Shown piece after piece: positions 25,850 to 33,463 of a stretch of 33,652 nt of DNA; positions within the stretch are counted from its first letter, which is position 1; each line of letters starts with the position of its first letter. Location: assembly GCA_900552555.1 (NCBI GenBank), contig URZW01000016.1:1-33652 (forward strand), read 5' to 3'. The translations under genes and the position numbers were made by a program. Source of the stretch: an uncultured Clostridium sp. (GTDB taxonomy: Bacteria; Bacillota; Clostridia; TANB77; CAG-508). The notes under the pieces are model-generated. The model was not told the origin of the DNA and searched no databases. It saw only the letters and a list, made by a program, of their open reading frames with translations.

Positions 25850-25909
25850 AAAGGGATGTCCCCAAATCCCCTTTGGGAGGGATTTCAAGGAACGTCCCTC
25901 AATCCCTTT
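25850..25909. repeat. Imperfect inverted repeat behind infB
   Basis: Outer AAGGGAT/ATCCCTT and inner AAATCCC/GGGATTT arms with unequal middles (GTCCCC against GAGGGACGTTCC), so the two sides differ by several missing bases. It starts about ten bases after the infB stop on the minus strand and shares the GGGACG-type core with the other elements of this operon. Confidence 0.5.
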
Positions 25910-25919
25910 TTCTTTTTTT

Positions 25920-28900
25920 CTATCTCTTAATTTCTTCCATAACATACACTTCAATGATATCTCCTTCTTTAACATCATTGTAGTTTTCAATTTGCATACC
26001 ACATTCAAATCCTTTTGTTACTTCTTTTGCATCATCTTTGAATCTCTTCAATGTAGCAAGTTTTCCTTCATGAATTACAACATTATCTCTAATAACTCTA
26101 ACTCCGGCATTTCTTTCAACTTTACCTGATAAAACATAAGCACCTGCAATTGTTCCAACATTTGATATTCTAAATGTTTGTCTTACTTCTGCATTTCCTA
26201 TTACTTTTTCTTCATATTTTGGTGCTAACATTCCCTTCATGGCAGCTTCAACTTCTTCTATTGCTTGATAAATTACAGAGTATTGTTTAATTTGTACTTC
26301 TTCTTTTTCTGCCATTTCTTTTGCTGCTGGTATTGGTCTAACATTGAATGCAATTATTATTGCATTTGATACTTTTGCAAGTGTTACATCTGATTCGTTT
26401 ACTGCTCCTGGTGCTGCATGGATAACTTTTACTCTTACTTCTTCGTTTTGTAATTTTTCCATTGATTGTTTAACAGCTTCTACAGATCCTTGGACATCTG
26501 CCTTTACAATTAAGTTTAATACTTTTAAGTTTCCTTCTTCCATTTGTTCAAATAGATTATCAAGTGTAACTTTTGTTCCGGCTCCAATTGATTTTTCTCT
26601 AGCTTCACGTTTTCTCTTTTCGATTAAGTGTTTAGCTGTTTTTTCGTCTTTTACTTCGTAGAATGTATCTCCAGCTTCTGGTACTTCTGTTAGTCCCATT
26701 ATTTCTACTGGTGTTGATGGTCCTGCTGATTTTACTTTTTTGCCGTTTTCATTTGTCATTGCTCTTATTCTACCAATTGAAGAACCAACAATTATTGTAT
26801 CTCCAACATCTAGTTTTCCTCTTTGTACAAGCATTGTTGCTATTGCACCTTTACCTTTATCAAGTCTTGCTTCTATAACAACACCTTTTGCTTGTTTATT
26901 TGGATTTGCTTTTAATTCTAGTACATCGGCTTCTAATAATACCATTTCTAATAATTGGTCAATGTTTATGTTGTTTTTAGCAGAGATTGGTACACATATT
27001 GTGTCACCACCCCATTCTTCTGGTACTAATTCATAGTTCATTAATTCTTGTTTTACCTTGTCAACATTTGCGTCTGGTAAATCAATTTTGTTTATTGCAA
27101 CTATAATTGGTATTCCTGCTGATTTTGCATGGTTTATAGCTTCAACTGTTTGTGGCATTATACCATCATTTGCTGCAACTACTAATATTGCTATATCAGT
27201 TATTTGAGCACCTCTGGCTCTCATTGCTGTAAATGCTTCATGTCCTGGTGTATCTAAGAATGTGATTTCTCTACCATTTACTTTAACTTTGTAAGCACCA
27301 ATTGCTTGTGTGATTCCACCTGCTTCTCCACCAATTACATTTGTTTTTCTAATAGTGTCAAGTAATGATGTTTTACCATGGTCAACGTGTCCCATAACAA
27401 CAACTACTGGTGGTCTTACTTCTAAGTCTTCTTCTTTATCTTCAGAATCATCAAATAAGATATCTTCGTCTGTTACAGTTTCTTTCTTTTTAGCTGTAAT
27501 TCCAAATTCTCCAGCAACCAAAAATGCTGTATCAAAATCTAAGTCTTGGTTGATTGTAGCCATAATTCCATATCCAAATAATTTTTTAATAACTTCTGCA
27601 GTTGTTTTCTTCATTTCTGCTGCTAAGTCTTTTACTGATATTGTATCTGGTATTTCAATTTCTGTTAATTCAAATATTTTTTGTTTATTTCTTTCTTCAT
27701 TTTTAACTTGTTTTTTCTTGCCTTTTCTGCCTCTTTGTGTTGTTAAATCATAGTAATCAAGCATTCCGCCATCTTGGTCTTCAAACATATTTGATAATTT
27801 GCTTGTTTGTTTTAATGATTTTAATTTTCCCTCGTCAAAGCTGTTTTCATTTCTTCTTGATTTTGATTTTTTGTTTTTGTTATCATCAAATCTATTATTT
27901 AATTTTTGTTTATCGATATTTTTACTATAATCTCTAACAACTTCTTTTTCAACAGTATCAACAGCCATTATGTTTTTAATGTTCTTTTCAATTCCTTTTT
28001 CGTCTAATGGTCTTCTGTTATAATTATTTCCATTATAATTATTTTTATTATTGAAGTTTCCATTATCTTTTTTGAAATTATTTCTGTTATTTGAACTGTT
28101 AAATTCACCATTTCTGCCATTTCTATTGTTATTAAATCTGCTATTTCTGTTATCAAAACCATTTTTATTTTCAAAATTATTTCTATTTTCAAAACCGCTT
28201 CTGTTTTCTGAATTATTTCTATTATTGAAGTTATTTCTGTTGTTTTGATTGTTTCTTGAATTACCATTTCTATTATTAAAATTATTTTTACTAAAGTTAT
28301 TAGTTCTTTCTGAATTATTGAAATTTCTATTATTTCTATTTTCTGTTGTAGAATTTCTTTTTTCTGCTACTTGTGATTGCATTGCTAAATTACTATCCCC
28401 TTGTCTTTTAATTTCTTCTTTTTTTACTGGCTCTATTTGTGCCTGTTCTTTTACATTTTTACTCTTTACTTCTTCTTTTACAGCTTCTTTCTTTGGTTCT
28501 GGCTTATTAAGTCCAAACAATTCATTAACAGTTTTAGGCTTATTGGGCTTATTTCTATAAACTATATTAAAATCTTTATTTTGTTTTCTTTCAACTATTC
28601 CTATATTGCTTTTATTTTCTTTTTTTGTTTTATTATTTTTTTTATTGTCTTCATCATTTATAATAACTTCTCTTCTTATTATAACTGGTGCTTTTTCTTC
28701 TTTTTTTGATGTATTACTTGGTTTTACATCTTTTTTTGGTACAGAAACATTTTGTTTTACATCTTTTTTTGAGGTCATTTCTTGTTTTGAATCAGATTTT
28801 TTTGATAAGCTATTTTCTATTTTTCTAGCTTCTTCTTCTTCTACCCCACTCATATGACTTTTAACTTCTATATTTAGTTTTTGTGCCATCTCTAATACTT

Positions 28901-28955
28901 CTTTACTGGCTAAGCCTAGCTTTTTTGCTATTTCATAAATTTTTACCTTACCCAA
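25920..28955 (-). CDS. infB: Translation initiation factor IF-2
   Basis: About 1011 residues, long for IF-2. Order from the TTG at 28955: IF2_N module (KVKIYEIAKKLGLASKEVLE), a Lys-rich linker, an Asn/Arg-rich disordered part (about 206-315), a second IF2_N-like part (ISVKDLAAEMKKTTAEVIKK), then the GTPase with GHVDHGKTS (about 522), DTPGHEAF, NKIDLP and SAKNN, and domains II-IV. It brings initiator tRNA to the 30S subunit. The TTG is preferred because GGGGGTGATG lies at the right distance before it and MGKVKIYEIA is the usual start; ATGs at 28961, 28970 and 28997 lie inside or before that site. It overlaps the ylxQ end by eight bases. Confidence 0.96.
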   Translation of the reverse strand: MGKVKIYEIAKKLGLASKEVLEMAQKLNIEVKSHMSGVEEEEARKIENSLSKKSDSKQEMTSKKDVKQNVSVPKKDVKPSNTSKKEEKAPVIIRREVIINDEDNKKNNKTKKENKSNIGIVERKQNKDFNIVYRNKPNKPKTVNELFGLNKPEPKKEAVKEEVKSKNVKEQAQIEPVKKEEIKRQGDSNLAMQSQVAEKRNSTTENRNNRNFNNSERTNNFSKNNFNNRNGNSRNNQNNRNNFNNRNNSENRSGFENRNNFENKNGFDNRNSRFNNNRNGRNGEFNSSNNRNNFKKDNGNFNNKNNYNGNNYNRRPLDEKGIEKNIKNIMAVDTVEKEVVRDYSKNIDKQKLNNRFDDNKNKKSKSRRNENSFDEGKLKSLKQTSKLSNMFEDQDGGMLDYYDLTTQRGRKGKKKQVKNEERNKQKIFELTEIEIPDTISVKDLAAEMKKTTAEVIKKLFGYGIMATINQDLDFDTAFLVAGEFGITAKKKETVTDEDILFDDSEDKEEDLEVRPPVVVVMGHVDHGKTSLLDTIRKTNVIGGEAGGITQAIGAYKVKVNGREITFLDTPGHEAFTAMRARGAQITDIAILVVAANDGIMPQTVEAINHAKSAGIPIIVAINKIDLPDANVDKVKQELMNYELVPEEWGGDTICVPISAKNNINIDQLLEMVLLEADVLELKANPNKQAKGVVIEARLDKGKGAIATMLVQRGKLDVGDTIIVGSSIGRIRAMTNENGKKVKSAGPSTPVEIMGLTEVPEAGDTFYEVKDEKTAKHLIEKRKREAREKSIGAGTKVTLDNLFEQMEEGNLKVLNLIVKADVQGSVEAVKQSMEKLQNEEVRVKVIHAAPGAVNESDVTLAKVSNAIIIAFNVRPIPAAKEMAEKEEVQIKQYSVIYQAIEEVEAAMKGMLAPKYEEKVIGNAEVRQTFRISNVGTIAGAYVLSGKVERNAGVRVIRDNVVIHEGKLATLKRFKDDAKEVTKGFECGMQIENYNDVKEGDIIEVYVMEEIKR
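28011..28340 (-). other. Asn/Arg-rich low-complexity segment inside IF-2
   Basis: About 110 residues built from N, R, F, G, S and few others, with loose repeats of FNNRNN, FENRNN and NNRNF type. Predicted intrinsically disordered. Normal IF-2 linkers vary in length and composition, but this bias to Asn is strong. At DNA level it shows as quasi-repeats of ATT/TTC/TGT codons on the plus strand. Confidence 0.85.
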
Positions 28956-29268
28956 TAACATCACCCCCATCGTATTTTTTTTGAATTGAATTTGCAAAAT
29001 TTATATCTTTTATACCAATTACAGCTTTGTTACTTTTTCCTATCGTTTTGCTTAGTTCATCAATAGTCCCATCTATTATTATTGGTATTTTATAATTCTC
29101 ACATAATTTTATAAATTTACTTTTTGTTCTTTCTGAACTCTCATTAGAAACTATTATTAACTTTGCTTTTCTTTTTGTTATAGTTTCTTCAACACTATCT
29201 GCTCCAAATGCTACTTTTCCGGCTTTCATTGCTAGTCCAATTAGTCCTAATATATTATTATTTATCAA
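28948..29268 (-). CDS. ylxQ: YlxQ, L7Ae-family RNA-binding protein
   Basis: 106 residues of the ribosomal L7Ae/YlxQ (RplGA) family. ILGLIGLAMKAGKVAFGADSVEETI at the N-terminus, KAKLIIVSNESSERTKSKF and GKSNKAVIGIKDINFANSI at the end are the family hallmarks of a kink-turn RNA binder. The start is TTG with GAGGTG six bases before it, overlapping the ylxR stop by 11 bases. It lies between ylxR and infB as in other Firmicutes. Confidence 0.93.
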   Translation of the reverse strand: MINNNILGLIGLAMKAGKVAFGADSVEETITKRKAKLIIVSNESSERTKSKFIKLCENYKIPIIIDGTIDELSKTIGKSNKAVIGIKDINFANSIQKKYDGGDVIG

Positions 29269-29518
29269 TAATTACACCTCTTAAACTTTCATAAATTTCG
29301 TCTGAAATTGACATTTCAAAAACTCTTTCTAGTCTTTTACTTTTGATTAATTTATCTAAACAATTTACATCATCACAGATATATGCTCCGCGTCCCTCTT
29401 TTTTTCCTGTTCTATCAACTGATATTTCATTGTTTTTGTTTTTTACTATTCTGATTAATTCTTTTTTGTCCTTTTTTTGATTACATCCCATGCATGTTCT
29501 TTGTGGTTGTTTTTTCAT
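29258..29518 (-). CDS. ylxR: YlxR (RnpM), RNA-binding protein
   Basis: 86 residues of the YlxR/DUF448 family: QRTCMGCNQKKDKKELIRIV at the start, GRGAYICDDVNCLDKLIKSK in the middle. In Bacillus subtilis the homologue (RnpM) binds RNase P RNA and modulates its activity. The ATG at 29518 is chosen, with GGAAGGTG six bases upstream; a GTG at 29527 would lie inside the ribosome-binding site. It is the fourth-from-last step of the conserved nusA-infB block, directly after nusA. Confidence 0.92.
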   Translation of the reverse strand: MKKQPQRTCMGCNQKKDKKELIRIVKNKNNEISVDRTGKKEGRGAYICDDVNCLDKLIKSKRLERVFEMSISDEIYESLRGVIIDK

Positions 29519-29653
29519 AACATACACCTTCCTTTAAATTTATGCCTGCTTTCCAATTATTATCACGCAATTATTTTTCATGTACTTCATTTTATATTTT
29601 AGTCATTATAAATAGGTCTTTTCTTTAAATTATTCTAAATTTCAAAAATCTAC

Positions 29654-30784
29654 TTATTCTTCGCTATCTTCTACTTCTTCATTATTTTCTGTTTCTTCGT
29701 TGTTTTCAACTTGATTTTGTTGTTCTTGAAGAATTTGTCTAAATTGAGATTCTGATTTTATATCAATTTTCCAGTTTGTTAATTTTGCTGCTAATCTGGC
29801 ATTTTGACCAGCCTTACCGATTGCTAATGATAATTGATCATCTGGAACTATTACTTCTGCAAATCTTTCATCTTCTTTTATATCAACAGCTAAAATTTGT
29901 GCTGGTAATAATGCTGAAGCTATAAATATACTTGGGTCTTCATCCCATTCGATTACATCTATTTTTTCACCATTTAATTCATTTATAACATTTTGAATTC
30001 TTACACCTTTTGCACCAACACATGAACCAACTGGGTCAATATTAGGGTCTGGTGAATATACTGCAACTTTACTTCTTGAACCCGCATCTCTTGATACACT
30101 TTTTATTTCTATAACACCTTCATATATTTCTGGTATTTCAAATTCTAATAATTTTCTTACAAAATCAGGGTGACTTCTTGAAATCATTACTTGTGGTGCA
30201 CCTTTTAATCCTCTTTCAACATCAACTATGTAAGCTTTTATTTTATCATTTACTCTATACTTTTCTGTTGGAACTTGTTCTTTAGAAAGCATTATTCCTT
30301 CAATTTTTCCTAAATCAACTACAACTATATTTTTATCAGCTTTTTGGATAATACCTGTAACGATTTCACCTTTCTTTTGTGTGTATTCGTCAAATATTAA
30401 ATCTCTTTCAACTTCTCTTAATTTTTGAACTATAACTTGTTTTGCAGTTTGTGCAGCAATTCTTCCAAAGTCTTTTGGTACTATTTCAATATCAACAGTA
30501 TCTCCATATGTTAAGTTTTTGTTAATTTTATGTGCTTCTTCTAAACTGATTTCTGTTACTTCGTCATTTGCATTTTCAACTATTTCTTTTACAGAATAAA
30601 TGTGTGTTGCACCTGTTTGATGGTCTATATCAACTTTTACGTTTTCTAGTGCATCAAAGTTTCTTTTATATGCTGTAACTAATGCTGTTTCTATTGATTC
30701 TAGTACATACTCTTTTTTTATTCCTTTCTCTTTTTCTAATTCTTCTAATGCTAATATTAACTCTTTGTTATCAATAGCTTTCAT
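29654..30784 (-). CDS. nusA: Transcription termination/antitermination factor NusA
   Basis: 376 residues, the short Gram-positive form without extra C-terminal repeats. An N-terminal RNA-polymerase-binding domain (ELEKEKGIKKEYVLESIETALVTAYK), S1 domain (about 135-200, KGEIVTGIIQKADKNIVVVD), KH1 (GSCVGAKGVRIQNVINELNGEKIDV) and KH2 (LAIGKAGQNARLAAKLTNWKIDI), then an acidic Glu-rich tail of about 25 residues. It controls pausing, intrinsic termination and antitermination. ATG with AGGAGG upstream. Second gene of the operon; a repeat element separates it from rimP. Confidence 0.97.
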   Translation of the reverse strand: MKAIDNKELILALEELEKEKGIKKEYVLESIETALVTAYKRNFDALENVKVDIDHQTGATHIYSVKEIVENANDEVTEISLEEAHKINKNLTYGDTVDIEIVPKDFGRIAAQTAKQVIVQKLREVERDLIFDEYTQKKGEIVTGIIQKADKNIVVVDLGKIEGIMLSKEQVPTEKYRVNDKIKAYIVDVERGLKGAPQVMISRSHPDFVRKLLEFEIPEIYEGVIEIKSVSRDAGSRSKVAVYSPDPNIDPVGSCVGAKGVRIQNVINELNGEKIDVIEWDEDPSIFIASALLPAQILAVDIKEDERFAEVIVPDDQLSLAIGKAGQNARLAAKLTNWKIDIKSESQFRQILQEQQNQVENNEETENNEEVEDSEE

Positions 30785-30814
30785 TTTTTATTCCTCCTAT
30801 TATTTATTTAAGAT

Positions 30815-30949
30815 TGTCCTTTTGGGGACGGTTCTTTTTAGGACATTGTCTTCAAAATGGACATTTTATATACTTATTCTGCCTCTAGGGTTTCGTTCTT
30901 TTTTGTACTTTAAAAAAATGTCCCAAAAAGAACCGTCCCCAAAAGGACA
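30815..30949. repeat. MITE-like inverted-repeat element between rimP and nusA
   Basis: Arms of 33 bases at 30815-30847 and 30917-30949 match with a single mismatch; between them are 69 bases without coding potential. Arm text includes GGGGACGGTTCTTTTT and the ends are TGTCC/GGACA. On the minus strand the element begins two bases after the rimP stop (30952-30954) and ends about 20 bases before the nusA ribosome-binding site. No target-site duplication is obvious. It can fold as one long hairpin in the mRNA. Confidence 0.85.
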
Positions 30950-30951
30950 TT

Positions 30952-31410
30952 TTACCAATTATAAACTGTTTTTATTTGTGCTATATTTTTTCTTTCTATT
31001 TTTATTTCTTGTTCTTCTGTTTCTAAAGCAATTTCATTTTGATTAAATTCTTTTAATTTGCCTAAATATTCTTTTGCTCCATTTTCATCTTTTTTGAATA
31101 GTTTTACATTTACTTCTTCACCAATGTTCTTTTCTAAATGTTTGTCTTTTCTTAATACTCTTTCTATTCCTGGTGAAGATATTTCTAAAAAGTATTGTTC
31201 TTTGATGTAATTTTCTTTATCTAAGATATCATTTACTGCATCATTTACTTTCTCACAGTCATTTAAGTCAATACCTTTTTCACTGTCTATGAATATTCGT
31301 AAGAAGTAGTTTTTTCCCTCTTTGGCGTATTCTACATCATATAGTTCATAACCCAAATTTTCTATTATTGGTTCTACTAGTTTTGTTACTTTTTCTTCTA
31401 TACTTGCCAA
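30952..31410 (-). CDS. rimP: Ribosome maturation factor RimP
   Basis: 152 residues, the normal size. EPIIENLGYELYDVEYAKEGKNYFLRIFID, IDLNDCEKVNDAVNDILD and YFLEISSPGIERVLRK are RimP signatures. It binds the 30S subunit during assembly. Start is TTG (31410) with a strong AAAGGAGG five bases before it; no closer ATG exists. It is the first gene of the operon behind the promoter at 31488-31516. Confidence 0.96.
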   Translation of the reverse strand: MASIEEKVTKLVEPIIENLGYELYDVEYAKEGKNYFLRIFIDSEKGIDLNDCEKVNDAVNDILDKENYIKEQYFLEISSPGIERVLRKDKHLEKNIGEEVNVKLFKKDENGAKEYLGKLKEFNQNEIALETEEQEIKIERKNIAQIKTVYNW

Positions 31411-31436
31411 TTTTTACCTCCTTTATTTTCAAAACT

Positions 31437-31463
31437 AAAGAGTGGGATTTGTTCCCACTCTTT
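31437..31463 (-). terminator. Hairpin in the leader of the rimP-nusA operon
   Basis: Eleven-base perfect stem AAAGAGTGGGA/TCCCACTCTTT with a five-base loop. On the minus strand it is followed by an interrupted T-tract (AGTTTTG). It lies between the promoter at 31488-31516 and the rimP ribosome-binding site, and also behind the upstream glycosyltransferase, so it can end that transcript and attenuate the operon. Confidence 0.6.
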
Positions 31464-31487
31464 ACTGTCTCGTATGTTGATATCTAT

Positions 31488-31516
31488 ATTATACCCAATT
31501 TTTGGCATAAATGCAA
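31488..31516 (-). promoter_or_regulatory. Promoter of the rimP-nusA-infB operon
   Basis: Minus-strand TTGCAT (31511-31516), 17-base spacer, TATAAT (31488-31493). The transcript would start near 31481, run through the hairpin at 31437-31463 and reach the rimP TTG after about 70 bases. Confidence 0.65.
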
Positions 31517-31576
31517 GTTTTTTTTAGATTTTTTATTTAAAATCATGTTTTTATTTTTTATTAATATGTTTTGTTA

Positions 31577-32848
31577 TTAAACTTTCTCTACTTCTTTTAC
31601 TGTATCTTCTATATTTTCACTTACATCATCAATTTTTATGCTTCTATTATGAGTAATTTTTTCCCAATTTGTATCTCTTTTAAATAAACATTTGAAGTTT
31701 ATTAATAGCCATGAACCCATGAATAATGGATATGTGAATAATCCTTTTATCATTGGTTTTATTGGTTTACCATCTATCCACATAACAAATGCAGCTGTTA
31801 ATGATGGTAATACAAATGTTGGTACCAAATATCTTAATATATTAATTACTAATTCAGTTTGTGTCATTCCATCCATAGCATATAAAACAAAGTTAGACAC
31901 TAATAAAAGTAATGTTAGGATAAACATTGGTATACTTCCTATAATATATAAGAAACCATCAAAGTTCATCATTGTTTTTTTCTCTTTAGCGGCTTCAGCT
32001 AATTTGCCTGTATATTCTTTCATACATTGCATATGTCCAACTGTCCATCTGCTTCTTTGTGACCAACTTTGTGCAAATCCTGTTGGTTGTTCATCATATA
32101 CTATTGCATCTGTTGCCCATCCAAGTCTTTTTCCTTTTAAAATTCTTTGTAATGAAAATTCTATGTCTTCTGTTAATGTTACTGTTTTCCATCCACCATT
32201 TTCTTTTATAATATTAAAGCTTACCATAAAGCCTGTTCCGTTTAATAATGGTGATAGTCCTAAATTATATCTTGCTAAATGATAGAATTTGTGCATTGTC
32301 CAGTAGAATAATGCATATCCTGATGTTATCCAGTTATCTGTTGGATTTTTAATATCTCTATATCCTTGAACAACTTCTTCTCCTTGACATAGTTTTTTGT
32401 TCATTGCTTTTAAGAAGTTTTTATCTACTATATTATCTGCATCAAATATACATATTGCATCATATGGTGCATCTTCTTTTATTTTTTGTTGTAAGAACCA
32501 GTCTAGTGCATATCCTTTTGTTTTCTTTGTTTCGTCATATCTTTCATATACTATTGCACCAGCTTCTCTTGCTATTCTTGCTGTTCTATCTGTGCAATTG
32601 TCTGCTATTACATAAATATCGTATGCATCTTTGTCATAGTCTTGATTTTTTAAACTTTCTATCAAGTTTCCAACTACTGCTTCTTCGTTATGTGCTGGTA
32701 TTATTGCCATGAATTTATTTGTTTTTTTGTTTTTTAATGGTTTTTCTTTTATTTTTACTAATGAGCATACACTTACTAATACTTGATATAACCAGAATAT
32801 TGTTATTATCCATACTAATGCTTCTCTTAGTATATAAACATAATCCAT
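31577..32848 (-). CDS. Membrane glycosyltransferase family 2 (processive type)
   Basis: 423 residues. One N-terminal membrane helix (about 8-30), a cytoplasmic GT2 domain with MAIIPAHNEEAVVGNLIESL, VIADNCTDRTARIA, CIFDADN (DxD), VTLTEDIEFS (TED) and QRSRWTVGH (QxxRW), then two to three C-terminal helices and an acidic tail. D, DxD, TED and QxxRW place it with cellulose/hyaluronan/poly-GlcNAc synthase-like enzymes that polymerise or transfer sugar at the membrane. It is a single gene behind its own promoter, not linked to a PilZ domain or ica/bcs partners here. Product unknown; it may also glycosylate a lipid or wall polymer. Confidence 0.88.
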   Translation of the reverse strand: MDYVYILREALVWIITIFWLYQVLVSVCSLVKIKEKPLKNKKTNKFMAIIPAHNEEAVVGNLIESLKNQDYDKDAYDIYVIADNCTDRTARIAREAGAIVYERYDETKKTKGYALDWFLQQKIKEDAPYDAICIFDADNIVDKNFLKAMNKKLCQGEEVVQGYRDIKNPTDNWITSGYALFYWTMHKFYHLARYNLGLSPLLNGTGFMVSFNIIKENGGWKTVTLTEDIEFSLQRILKGKRLGWATDAIVYDEQPTGFAQSWSQRSRWTVGHMQCMKEYTGKLAEAAKEKKTMMNFDGFLYIIGSIPMFILTLLLLVSNFVLYAMDGMTQTELVINILRYLVPTFVLPSLTAAFVMWIDGKPIKPMIKGLFTYPLFMGSWLLINFKCLFKRDTNWEKITHNRSIKIDDVSENIEDTVKEVEKV

Positions 32849-32901
32849 TTTTTCTACCTCTCTTTTTTCTTTTATTCTATTTTTATTATCTCACATAATC
32901 T

Positions 32902-32930
32902 ATTATACTATTATTGTCAAAATTATGCAA
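32902..32930 (-). promoter_or_regulatory. Promoter of the membrane glycosyltransferase gene
   Basis: Minus-strand TTGCAT (32925-32930), 17 bases, TATAAT (32902-32907). Its minus-35 box lies only six bases from the minus-35 box of the divergent plus-strand promoter. Confidence 0.6.
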
Positions 32931-32936
32931 CTTTTT

Positions 32937-32965
32937 TTGCAATTTTTCTAAATTTTTGATATAAT
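32937..32965 (+). promoter_or_regulatory. Promoter of the plus-strand 115-residue gene
   Basis: TTGCAA (32937-32942), 17 bases, TATAAT (32960-32965). Start codon at 33013, with AAGGAGG at 32999-33005. Confidence 0.65.
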
Positions 32966-33012
32966 ATATGTTAACTTTGTAGATTAGCATAAAAAATCAA
33001 GGAGGTTCATGT

Positions 33013-33360
33013 ATGAATCAAGAAGAAAAAGAAATTATAAAGGAGTCTCAAGCACGGTTTAAAAGTCACAAACGGTTACATGTAACTGTAAGAGATAACG
33101 CAGATTCTCTGCCATACAAAATTTCACCTTTTACAGCTATAATTGAGCATAGTAAAGATGATTTACAACATAAGAATTATATCTTACATATCCATGATAA
33201 GTATTTAACAGTTAGTTCAAAGGAATTTAAATTTGAGCCTGTTAAACTTCTCATAGATGATAGAATCTGGATTGAGCTTTTTTACATTTTTGATGTTAAT
33301 GTTAAAAAGAGTAAAAAGGATAAATCTCTTTTAAAAGACCGTGACGAAGAGCATATTTAA
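33013..33360 (+). CDS. Small protein of unknown function, 115 residues
   Basis: The only plus-strand gene in the window. Charged, soluble, no signal or membrane helix. After a Glu/Lys-rich start it reads KSHKRLHVTVRDNADSLPYK, FTAIIEHSKDDLQHKNYILH, KYLTVSSKEFKFEPVKLLID, DRIWIELFYIFDVNV, and ends Lys/Asp/Glu-rich. The alternating pattern suggests a small beta-barrel or alpha/beta fold. It is not recognised. Excellent promoter, ribosome-binding site (AAGGAGG) and terminator make it a real single-gene unit, divergent from the membrane glycosyltransferase. Confidence 0.8.
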   Translation: MNQEEKEIIKESQARFKSHKRLHVTVRDNADSLPYKISPFTAIIEHSKDDLQHKNYILHIHDKYLTVSSKEFKFEPVKLLIDDRIWIELFYIFDVNVKKSKKDKSLLKDRDEEHI

Positions 33361-33373
33361 TTTTCTTTAAGCC

Positions 33374-33399
33374 AAAAAGCCGTATACTACGGCTTTTTT
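33374..33399 (+). terminator. Terminator of the 115-residue gene
   Basis: Stem AAAAAGCCGTA/TACGGCTTTTT with a TAC loop, ending in a run of six Ts. It starts 14 bases after the stop. Confidence 0.85.
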
Positions 33400-33463
33400 G
33401 TTGTTATTTTAGTCCATTAAATTTTATCTCTGAAACAAACCATAATTGTATAACTTTCAATTG

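Noticed and set aside
27310..28709. Several plus-strand open frames opposite infB, and an 87-residue minus-strand frame at 28004-28267
   Set aside because: They lie inside infB and come from its low-complexity, AT-rich codons; no start signals or family motifs.
31692..32282. Plus-strand open frame of 196 codons opposite the membrane glycosyltransferase
   Set aside because: Shadow of a gene with clear GT2 motifs; no ribosome-binding site.
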